Shown here: positions 10,005 through 16,503 of the stretch, one piece after another
How positions within the stretch are numbered: position 1 is the stretch's first letter
Layout of the letters: each line of letters starts with the position of its first letter
DNA from: a virus
DNA length: 36,933 nucleotides
Virus record (IMG/VR): IMGVR_UViG_3300014492_000019
Span: 1 to 36,933 of that record
Strand: one strand, 5' to 3'
Made by a program: the position numbers and the translations under genes
The notes under the pieces: model-generated
What the model was told of the DNA's origin: nothing
The model's input: the letters and a program-made list of their open reading frames with translations, nothing else
The model's database searches: none

Positions 10005-10696
10005 GCACCCCGCAGACCACCGGCACCTATGGATTTATGCCGAGCTTTGGCGAACTGCTGCTCTATTGCTTTGGGCTGTGCGGCATTCGAAACACCGCAC
10101 TGACGCAAGCGCATTACGAGACCGGGCGCATGGCGGCGAACATGCTGATGAGCGCCTGGAGCGCGCGCGGCGTGAATTTGTGGCAAGTCGTGCTTGAGGC
10201 AATTCAACTGATTAAAGGGGTATCAACTTATCCGGTTCCGCCTAACACCATAGTTATTCTTGATGCCTATTACTCGATTAGCAACGGTTCACAAAATATA
10301 GATCGGATTATGCTTCCAGTGAGCCGCAGCGAATACGCAAGCTATTCAAATAAACATCAAGAGGGTGTGCCAACAACGTATTGGCTTGACCGGTTGCTGC
10401 AACCGACAGTGAGTTTGTACCTAACACCAAACGGTCAACAATCTGTTTTCAAATACTATCGGCTGCGACAAACGCAAGATACGGCGTTGGCTAATGGGGC
10501 AATACCAGAAATGCCCGCTTATTTCGCAGATGCATTTTCTCTTGGGTTAGCATACCGGCTGGCTTTATCTTGGGCCCCGTCGCAAGTGCCTATACTTAAG
10601 CCTTTAGCTGATGAAGCATATAATTATGCTGCTTCACAAAATGTGGAAACTAGTAATATCTACGTGACACCCGTCACTGGCGGATATTACAGATGA
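10001..10696 (+). CDS. Head-tail adaptor (P22 gp4-like tail accessory factor)
   Basis: A 231-residue protein with a GTG start overlapping the previous stop. The pattern FGELLLYCFGLCGI, then MAANMLMSAWSARGVNLWQV and the late PAYFADAFSLGLAYRLAL stretch is typical of phage adaptor proteins that sit below the portal and close the head-tail channel in podophages. No membrane segment or catalytic motif is seen. Base composition changes abruptly inside the gene: the first about 68 codons are GC-rich like the neighbours, whereas the rest is AT-rich like the following HNH gene, as if the 3' part was replaced by transfer. Function is inferred from family resemblance. Confidence 0.7.
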   Translation: MSTPQTTGTYGFMPSFGELLLYCFGLCGIRNTALTQAHYETGRMAANMLMSAWSARGVNLWQVVLEAIQLIKGVSTYPVPPNTIVILDAYYSISNGSQNIDRIMLPVSRSEYASYSNKHQEGVPTTYWLDRLLQPTVSLYLTPNGQQSVFKYYRLRQTQDTALANGAIPEMPAYFADAFSLGLAYRLALSWAPSQVPILKPLADEAYNYAASQNVETSNIYVTPVTGGYYR

Positions 10697-11280
10697 TACC
10701 GTTCAAAAAAATATGCAAAAGATGCCGCATTTGTAAACCGAGCGGAGAATATAGCGAAATGAAATCCAAGTCAGGGATTTCTTCGTACCTATATCCATAT
10801 TGCATGGAGTGCGCTAGAGCTCGAGCTAGAGAAAATTATAGGAGCAACATACCCCGAGCCCGCGCGACGAAAGCAAAAAATTATGAAAAAAATAAAGAGC
10901 GGGACAGGGCGTATGCAGTTCAATATAGAGCAAGCCACAAAGCACGGAATGCGGAACTCGATAGAGAATACAAGATCGCTAATCGGGCTAGGCTAACCGC
11001 TAACCAAAATGCTAGGTATGAGGTAAACGCCAGAGCTACGCCAAAATGGCTTTCGTTAATCCATAAAGCCCTCATTCAAGAATTTTATGAGATAGCGAGA
11101 TGCCTTAAAACTCAGACCGGCGTAAAGCATCACGTAGATCATATATTTCCACTCCGAGGGAAAGGTTTTTGCGGGCTGAATGTGCCGTGGAACCTTCGGG
11201 TCATAAGCGCTTCGGACAACGTAAAAAAACACGCAAAAATACCGATAGAGTTTAAAGAGTTATTCTGGATGGCAGCCTGA
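10693..11280 (+). CDS. HNH homing endonuclease
   Basis: A 195-residue protein. The N-terminus has a Cys-rich zinc finger (CKRCRICKPSGEY, then CMECARA), the middle (about 45-115) is a highly basic, Arg/Lys/Asn-rich helical DNA-binding segment, and the C-terminus carries the HNH core HHVDHIFPLRGKGFCGLN followed by NLRVISASDNVKKHAK. Free-standing genes of this type nick or cut recipient phage DNA and spread by homing. It is inserted between two late structural genes with a 4-bp overlap upstream and one base shared downstream, so it causes little polarity. Its base composition is clearly more AT-rich than the gene that follows, indicating a foreign source. Confidence 0.9.
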   Translation: MIPFKKICKRCRICKPSGEYSEMKSKSGISSYLYPYCMECARARARENYRSNIPRARATKAKNYEKNKERDRAYAVQYRASHKARNAELDREYKIANRARLTANQNARYEVNARATPKWLSLIHKALIQEFYEIARCLKTQTGVKHHVDHIFPLRGKGFCGLNVPWNLRVISASDNVKKHAKIPIEFKELFWMAA

Positions 11281-12218
11281 TGTCATACGCCAGCACCTCC
11301 GGCCGCGCCCGCACCTCGGCACGCAACCCCCGCAGCTTCGCCGTTTGCCACCGTTGCGGCACCTGGTACAACCGTATCGATCTGCAATTCCAGCGGGCGT
11401 GGCGTGGCGCACAGATTCAGGACTTATACATCCTGGTCTGTAAGCAATGCTACGACATACCGAACGAGCAGCTGCGCGCGATCACCTTGCCCGCAGATCC
11501 CGTGCCGATCTACTACCCGAGCGTCGAGGACTTTGACACCGCCGAGACAGATTATCGCGCGACCTCCATGCCCGCACGCGTCGATCCGCGCACCGGCATT
11601 CCAATCGAATCCGACACGCTACGCATCACGCAGGATTTGCACAATCGCACCACGGAGCCGTTCGGCCGACCAGAGGGGCAAGACGCGAATGCGGTCATGC
11701 CGCTGTATGGCGTCAAGCACTTAGCCGTGCCGCTCAATGTACTCTCGGTATCCTCCAATGGAACGGCGACGATCACGGTCACCTGCTCATCGGTCACTGG
11801 GCTCTGTCCGGATTCCCAAGTGTCGGTGCTGGGGTTATCCAACTCCGCGGCATGCGGCTTCTATAGCGTGTGTCCGATCTCGGCCACGGCGTTCACTTAC
11901 CAGACCTACGGATCGATTGCCCAGGATGCGCTACTGACCGGCACCACGCGCATCATCACGGCTGATATTGGCCTGCCGCGCGGTTACAAGCAGATTCCGA
12001 AAATTCACGGGCCTCCGCTGTGGCCATCGACCGCGGTGTGTTTCTTCGAGAACGAAGCAGGCGATGGTATTTTCTTGCTCGAGAACGGCGACGGCTATTT
12101 GCAACTCCAAAGCTGCACGCCGGGCGCGGCGGCGGATCTGTTGCAGTTGGAATCCTCGGCGGGTGTGATATTGCTCGAGGACGGGTCGGGGGCGATTGAA
12201 CTGCAAGGAAGCCTGTAA
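11280..12218 (+). CDS. Zinc-ribbon structural protein
   Basis: A 312-residue protein. The N-terminus (about residues 18-65) contains two Cys pairs, CHRCG and CKQCYD, about 30 residues apart, forming a probable zinc ribbon. The remainder has a proline-rich linker, a beta-rich middle (VLSVSSNGTATITVTCSSVT) and a C-terminus of degenerate repeats such as LLENGDGYLQLQ, LLQLESSAG, LLEDGSGAIELQ. Similar short zinc-ribbon proteins follow adaptor genes in podophages, which suggests a small head-tail or fibre-attachment component. It begins at the last base of the HNH stop codon, so the endonuclease probably inserted between this gene and its original upstream partner. Exact function unknown. Confidence 0.7.
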   Translation: MSYASTSGRARTSARNPRSFAVCHRCGTWYNRIDLQFQRAWRGAQIQDLYILVCKQCYDIPNEQLRAITLPADPVPIYYPSVEDFDTAETDYRATSMPARVDPRTGIPIESDTLRITQDLHNRTTEPFGRPEGQDANAVMPLYGVKHLAVPLNVLSVSSNGTATITVTCSSVTGLCPDSQVSVLGLSNSAACGFYSVCPISATAFTYQTYGSIAQDALLTGTTRIITADIGLPRGYKQIPKIHGPPLWPSTAVCFFENEAGDGIFLLENGDGYLQLQSCTPGAAADLLQLESSAGVILLEDGSGAIELQGSL

Positions 12219-13193
12219 GTGGCCAACGTGACCATTCCGCAGTTGACTCAGGCTCTCTCGCTTCTAGGCGATGAGCAAATGGAAGCCGTGCAAGCGGGCG
12301 TCCCGGTGCGCGTTACTGCATCCCAAGTAGCTGCGCTGGGCGGCGCGGCTGGCCCGCAAGGCCCTACCGGGCCCGCTGGCGGTCCGACCGGCCCTCCAGG
12401 TCCCACGGGTCCAGGACAGGGAGCGACGGGGCCCACCGGCGCTACAGGCCCATCGGGGACGGGTCCAACGGGTCCCATCGGCGTGAGTGTGCACGGGCCC
12501 ACCGGCCCGACCGGCCCGACCGGACCGACAGGGGTTGCGGGGAGCGCAGGATCGGGTGGCCCGACGGGACCTGGCGGTACGGGTCCAACGGGTCCCACTG
12601 GCATGGGCGCACTCGGCCCCACAGGCCCTACGGGATCGATCGGCATGGGGACGATTGGTGCCACCGGCCCCACCGGCCCCAGCGTCACGGGGCCTGCGGG
12701 TCCGACGGGTCCGGCCGGGGTGGGCCCCACGGGACCCACCGGCGCATCGATCACTGGCCCCACAGGCCTCACAGGTTCCGGGCCCACAGGCCCGACGGGT
12801 ACGGGCCCGACGGGTCCCACTGGGCCCATCGGAAGCGGCTCGGCGGGGCCCACAGGCCCGACGGGTGCCGGTGTCGTGAGTGCCGCGATCCAAGTCGTGC
12901 CCGCCTCCGGGGCGAATAACGACTACACCGCAGGCGGATTGATGGGTCCGACGATCGGCTTTTTGGACCTCGCGCCCACTGCGAACTGCAATATCACGGG
13001 GCTTGCTGCAGGCACCGATGGGCAGCAGGTGACCATTTCGAATCTCACCACATTTTCGGTGACGCTCAACGCTTTGAACGGTGGGTCGACATCGGCTAAC
13101 CGATTGCGCATGGTTGCAGATACAAGCTTGGGGCAGAACAACGGCCAAACGTTCAGGTATTCGGTCACTATCGGCAACTGGGTGAGCTTATGA
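12219..13193 (+). CDS. Collagen-like tail fibre
   Basis: A 324-residue protein with a GTG start directly after the previous stop. Residues 1-43 form an attachment-like domain ([20 protein letters not shown]) comparable with the start of the fibre at 4. Residues about 44-220 are an almost unbroken collagen-like Gly-X-Y tract dominated by GPTGPTG. Residues about 222-324 are a beta-rich tip ([22 protein letters not shown]-like composition). The DNA of the tract is strongly repetitive and GC-rich, hence prone to length change by recombination or slippage. A role as a trimeric tail or head fibre is inferred. Confidence 0.8.
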   Translation: MANVTIPQLTQALSLLGDEQMEAVQAGVPVRVTASQVAALGGAAGPQGPTGPAGGPTGPPGPTGPGQGATGPTGATGPSGTGPTGPIGVSVHGPTGPTGPTGPTGVAGSAGSGGPTGPGGTGPTGPTGMGALGPTGPTGSIGMGTIGATGPTGPSVTGPAGPTGPAGVGPTGPTGASITGPTGLTGSGPTGPTGTGPTGPTGPIGSGSAGPTGPTGAGVVSAAIQVVPASGANNDYTAGGLMGPTIGFLDLAPTANCNITGLAAGTDGQQVTISNLTTFSVTLNALNGGSTSANRLRMVADTSLGQNNGQTFRYSVTIGNWVSL

Positions 13194-13792
13194 AAAGATT
13201 AATTGCATTCGCCTGCCTCTGGCTAGTCACCGGCGGCGCGGCCCACTCACAGGTCTACAATTACTTCTCCGCCGGGTGCGCACTCTCAGGCAACGCCACA
13301 TCCCAGACAGTGAATCTCGCGAGCGGGGCATGCGTGATAGGAACTCTGGCCGCCGCGCAAGAGCCAGCACATACGGGAGACGCCACTAATGTGGCAGGCT
13401 CGCTCGCGCTGAGCGTGGTGAAAGTTAACGGTCTAGCGGTCCCCATAAGCGCCTACGTGCTCGGATCAAATGGCTCCGGGCAACTCGTAAGCGCTTCGGT
13501 GTTCAAGCAAGCTGGCGTGTCAGCGACGTGCAATTCTGGCGGCTGCACGGTGAATACGGCCTATAACGTCGCCAGTGTGACTCGGTCGGGGGTCGGCCAA
13601 TACAACATAAACTTCAGTGGCGGCACATTCTCCACTTCCGCAATTTGCGTGGCGTTTGGTTCGTCCTCTAATCTAGCGGGTTTTGGGACGGAGGGCAGCA
13701 ATACATCGGTTGAGATTTATCTCTATTCGCTATCAGGGGGTACTCCCGCGTTGGTTGATACTTCATTCGCCGCCATTTGCATGGGCAGCTAA
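13190..13792 (+). CDS. Exported fibre-like protein with signal peptide
   Basis: A 200-residue protein with a clear Sec-type signal peptide: [20 protein letters not shown], with cleavage likely after AHS before QVYN. The mature part has fibre-linker motifs ([19 protein letters not shown]) that normally precede trimeric tail-fibre tips, and four Cys in its first 150 mature residues that could form disulphides after export. It overlaps the collagen-like fibre gene by 4 bp. A signal peptide is odd for a virion protein, which assembles in the cytoplasm. It may be secreted to the periplasm or surface to act on the infected cell, or the hydrophobic start may serve another purpose. Confidence 0.65.
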   Translation: MKRLIAFACLWLVTGGAAHSQVYNYFSAGCALSGNATSQTVNLASGACVIGTLAAAQEPAHTGDATNVAGSLALSVVKVNGLAVPISAYVLGSNGSGQLVSASVFKQAGVSATCNSGGCTVNTAYNVASVTRSGVGQYNINFSGGTFSTSAICVAFGSSSNLAGFGTEGSNTSVEIYLYSLSGGTPALVDTSFAAICMGS

Positions 13793-13852
13793 GTGGTCGA
13801 AGGACTCAAAAAAATTGCCGAAGCGATACCGCTGGAGATCGTGACGCGATGA
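13793..13852 (+). CDS. Possible 19-residue leader peptide (MVEGLKKIAEAIPLEIVTR)
   Basis: A 20-codon frame beginning with GTG directly after the preceding stop and ending in a TGA that overlaps the ATG of the next gene (ATGA), the same coupling used by neighbouring genes. The peptide is amphipathic and has no family. It may be a real miniprotein, or it may only carry ribosomes into the membrane-protein gene that follows. Confidence 0.35.
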   Translation: MVEGLKKIAEAIPLEIVTR

Positions 13853-14133
13853 ATCTGAAGTCGGAGTTTAATCAAGAGAATCGAGATCCTTTAGTCTCTG
13901 CGACGGTTGGATGGATAAGCTCTTTGATGTTGATCGTGTTTACGGGAATATTAGGATGGGTCGCAGTGAACCTGACAAATTTGCCTGGTATGAAAAGCGA
14001 TATCTCGACATTGCTCTCGCGCCCTGTTGGCATTACACAGGATCAATACATTCGAGATGAGGCGCGCCGCGATAGGGAACTCGAGGAGTTGCGACAAGAG
14101 TGGCGAGAATGGCGGGAGAATCACGGCAAATGA
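13849..14133 (+). CDS. Small membrane protein of the lysis cassette (holin- or spanin-like)
   Basis: A 94-residue protein. I chose the ATG at 13849 because it overlaps the upstream mini-frame and sits just before the hydrophobic segment; an in-frame start further upstream would add 24 residues read inside the previous gene. One transmembrane helix is visible at about residues 15-42 (WISSLMLIVFTGILGWVAVN). It is followed by a charged, probably coiled-coil C-terminus (DEARRDRELEELRQEWREW). Membrane anchor plus periplasmic coiled coil recalls inner-membrane spanins, while the location just upstream of the endolysin would also suit a holin. It overlaps the endolysin by 4 bp. Confidence 0.65.
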   Translation: MNLKSEFNQENRDPLVSATVGWISSLMLIVFTGILGWVAVNLTNLPGMKSDISTLLSRPVGITQDQYIRDEARRDRELEELRQEWREWRENHGK

Positions 14134-14558
14134 GCGCCATCAGCGTCCTCATGACGCGATTGACCACCGAGGAAGGGCAACGGATGCTGCCGTATGATGA
14201 CAAGACGGGCGCTGATGTGCGCGCGCCGGTGGGCAATCTGTCTTGGGGACGCGGATTTAATTTAATGAAATGCGGCTCTACCGGGCTGTTCGATGTGATG
14301 GAGAGCTATCTCTTACAGCAACTCGATAACAGCCTGCGTGCTTACCCGTGGTACACGGATGCAAGTCCTGTGCGCGCGTCCGTGTTCCTAGACATTGCCT
14401 ACAATGGTGGGATCGAGGATCTCTTAGGATACCCCCATATGCTCGCGGCCGCCGCGCGTGGGGATTGGGCCGAGGCTGCGAAACAGTGCACGGAGAAAGA
14501 CCCGAAGCTCGACGCTTCACGCTACGCGCCGTTGCGCGCTTTATTACTCAGTGGCTAG
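14130..14558 (+). CDS. Endolysin, GH24 T4-lysozyme-like muramidase
   Basis: A 142-residue protein starting at the ATG overlapping the preceding stop. The GH24 core is readable: TTEEGQRMLPYDDKTG places the catalytic Glu at about 15 and the catalytic-site Asp at about 24, nine residues apart as in T4 lysozyme. GNLSWGRGFNL has Ser where T4 has its active-site Thr. The late SPVRASVFLDIAYNGGIEDL helix matches the family. The length is close to the minimum for the fold, and no signal or SAR anchor is seen, so release to the cell wall needs a holin. It hydrolyses peptidoglycan glycan strands at the end of infection. Small membrane proteins on both sides support a lysis cassette. Confidence 0.85.
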   Translation: MSAISVLMTRLTTEEGQRMLPYDDKTGADVRAPVGNLSWGRGFNLMKCGSTGLFDVMESYLLQQLDNSLRAYPWYTDASPVRASVFLDIAYNGGIEDLLGYPHMLAAAARGDWAEAAKQCTEKDPKLDASRYAPLRALLLSG

Positions 14559-14584
14559 GGGTTATCTATGGATAAGGACAAGCC

Positions 14585-14899
14585 GTGACATTCTGGCAGT
14601 TTCTCACGAATATCTGGACGTTTTTCTGGGCCAACGGCACGAAAGTGCTCGGCGTCGCGCAAGGCACTGTGGCGTTGCTCGCCGGCATGGACGACATCAT
14701 TCCGCCGACGCAGGTCAAGTATTGGCTCGCCGTCTCTGCGGTGTTGACTTTTTGGCGCGGATTTTCCAATTCCAGTACGATAGCCACCACGCAGACAACC
14801 GTTACAAAGCAAGAAGTTAAGACCGATGCCGATACGCCAGCGCCTTTGGTTGGCGAAAAACCATCCTCTTTAGTCAAACCCCTGGAGTACCCGAAATGA
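14585..14899 (+). CDS. Holin-like membrane protein
   Basis: A 104-residue protein with a GTG start. An AAGGA sequence about 8 bases upstream supports the start, and a six-codon frame (ATG at 14568) ends in a TGA overlapping this GTG. Two hydrophobic segments are visible at about residues 17-35 (TKVLGVAQGTVALLAGM) and 44-60 (VKYWLAVSAVLTFW), followed by a polar C-terminus. Size, two helices and position right after the endolysin fit a holin that permeabilises the inner membrane. Holins lack conserved sequence, so the call rests on topology and context. Confidence 0.6.
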   Translation: MTFWQFLTNIWTFFWANGTKVLGVAQGTVALLAGMDDIIPPTQVKYWLAVSAVLTFWRGFSNSSTIATTQTTVTKQEVKTDADTPAPLVGEKPSSLVKPLEYPK

Positions 14900-15159
14900 G
14901 CAGCTTTCTCACCAACGCCCTGAACGTCATCAAAGGCGATCTCGAAGTCACCGCCCTCCCCGTCCTCATCGGCGCATTGGGCGTCCTTGAGAAATCTCCG
15001 AATGCGCTCGGCGTGGCTGCGGCGGAAGCTTACTTGCTGGGCAATCTGCCGCCCGCCTTGTTGTCGGCGGAGACCGCGCTCATGACCCAAGTCATTGCGG
15101 ACCTGAACGCGAAACTGCAAGCCTTGATGGCCGCGCAATCGGCGCCTAAGACGGCGTGA
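14896..15159 (+). CDS. Small helical protein of the lysis region, function unknown
   Basis: An 87-residue protein overlapping the holin-like gene by 4 bp. It is Ala/Leu-rich and probably all-helical (LPVLIGALGVLEKSPNALGV, then AETALMTQVIADLNAKLQAL). The hydrophobicity is mild, so a membrane helix at about residues 18-35 is possible but not certain. Comparable short proteins occur next to holins in podophages without assigned function. Its position suggests a role in lysis timing or virion morphogenesis; I do not recognise a family. Confidence 0.6.
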   Translation: MSSFLTNALNVIKGDLEVTALPVLIGALGVLEKSPNALGVAAAEAYLLGNLPPALLSAETALMTQVIADLNAKLQALMAAQSAPKTA

Positions 15160-15160
15160 T

Positions 15161-15715
15161 ATGGCGCAGATCGCAGTAGACTTCTTGCTAGGCCCCAGTT
15201 GGACCTCGCGTGGCATCGCGCGATACGGGGTCCAGACTGGGGGCTGGTCTCACTGCGCCAATGTATTGAAGGACGGCCGTTATCTGGACGCCAGATCAGA
15301 TCAACTCAAGCGCGTCGATCCACACTGCGAAGTGCCAGTTATCGTCCCATCTGGTGTCCATATTCGTGATCCGCAAAGTGAGAAGTGGGTCAGGAAACAG
15401 CGCGCCACCCTTGAGGTTACGGACGCTGAATACGCCGACTGGGAAGCGAACTTGCGTGCCAAGATCACGACTGCATACGGCCGCTGGGATATCATAAACA
15501 TCCTGCTGGGGCGCCCTGGGCATGTCGCTGGACAATGGATATGCTCGGCATTTTTCATCAATGGCGTTCAGCATGTTAGCCGCTCATGGACGCGCGGTCA
15601 TCCGGGCTATGTGCCTTACCCCCTTTCAGTTGATGCCCACGAGATTAGCCCTGATATGGCCCACATGATTATCGAAGTCGCTGGGTTCACTTTTGGCCCC
15701 GAGGAGATTGCGTGA
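15161..15715 (+). CDS. Permuted NlpC/P60-like (YiiX-type) papain-fold protein
   Basis: A 184-residue protein. A His in TGGWSHCANVL (about residue 31) precedes a Cys in GQWICSAFFING (about residue 128). That His-before-Cys order, with YLDARSDQLK after the His, is the circularly permuted NlpC/P60 arrangement seen in YiiX/YaeF-type papain-fold proteins that act on amide or ester bonds. No signal peptide is present. Being next to the lysis genes suggests an auxiliary cell-wall amidase or a virion-borne peptidase. The assignment rests on the motif pair and overall pattern; another cysteine-hydrolase subfamily is possible. Starts one base after the preceding stop. Confidence 0.6.
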   Translation: MAQIAVDFLLGPSWTSRGIARYGVQTGGWSHCANVLKDGRYLDARSDQLKRVDPHCEVPVIVPSGVHIRDPQSEKWVRKQRATLEVTDAEYADWEANLRAKITTAYGRWDIINILLGRPGHVAGQWICSAFFINGVQHVSRSWTRGHPGYVPYPLSVDAHEISPDMAHMIIEVAGFTFGPEEIA

Positions 15716-16500
15716 GCAGTCCGGGACTTAACCCCCTTTCATACAACGCCTACATTCAACAAATGGCAGTCATGGCCGTCGTGCAGGCGACCGAGACGGC
15801 AGGAGTGTGGGCAGGTGTCGATCCTGCTTTTAATACTGCAGTCCCCCAGATGCTTTCGTATGCCGAAGGGCGTATTCAGCGCGATTTGGATTTGCTCGCG
15901 GCGCAATCCTCAAACACCTATACCCTGACGGCTGGCACGCCGATATTCTCGATTCCCATCGACGATTTCCTCGTCGTGCAAACGCTCGAAGTCACGCAGA
16001 TGAGCGGCGCTACGACGGTCAACGCGACGCCACTCTTGCCGGTGTCGCGCGAGTTCATTCAGAACTGCTATGTGGGGATGTTCAACGCAGGGACACCGCA
16101 GTACTTTGCCATGGTCGGTGACATGTTCGGAAACGGCGCGGACACGAACAATAACGTGCTGCTGGGCCCCACGCCTAACTACGCCTATACCATGCGCGTC
16201 ACGGGCACTATTCGCACGCCGTCTCTATATAAATATGCGATCGCTGGCGTGGCCGATACGAAGTACACGTACATATCGAGCTATTATCCTGACATGCTCA
16301 TCATGGCGAGCATGGTCTACATCACCGCTTTTCAGCGCAATTTCGGACCCACGAGCGACACGCCGGAATCTGGCATGACGTACGAGAAGCAGTATCAAGC
16401 CCTACGACTGGGAGCAATCGCCGAAGAGAATCGCAAAAAACAGATGGGCAGCGGATGGTCTGCATACTCAACGCCGACCGCGGCGACTCCGACGCGGTGA
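15712..16500 (+). CDS. Phage adaptor/head-tail connector protein
   Basis: A 262-residue protein, GTG start overlapping the preceding stop (GTGA). The opening YNAYIQQMAVMAVV, then AVPQMLSYAEGRIQRDLDLL and the late PDMLIMASMVYITAF helix are typical of phage adaptor proteins that dock beneath the portal. The C-terminus (AIAEENRKKQMGSGW) is a common ending in this group. This is the second adaptor-type gene of the window, after the one at 10001. One may form the ring that joins the portal and the other the next ring of the tail. It lies directly upstream of the tail-hub gene, the usual order in podophages. Confidence 0.7.
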   Translation: MSSPGLNPLSYNAYIQQMAVMAVVQATETAGVWAGVDPAFNTAVPQMLSYAEGRIQRDLDLLAAQSSNTYTLTAGTPIFSIPIDDFLVVQTLEVTQMSGATTVNATPLLPVSREFIQNCYVGMFNAGTPQYFAMVGDMFGNGADTNNNVLLGPTPNYAYTMRVTGTIRTPSLYKYAIAGVADTKYTYISSYYPDMLIMASMVYITAFQRNFGPTSDTPESGMTYEKQYQALRLGAIAEENRKKQMGSGWSAYSTPTAATPTR

Positions 16501-16503
16501 TGC

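Noticed and set aside
12248-13148. Long leftward frames rich in GPVGP and Arg
   Set aside because: They are mirror images of the collagen-like GPT repeat; the repeat keeps several frames open. The same applies to 873-1517 and 1171-1668 in the first fibre.
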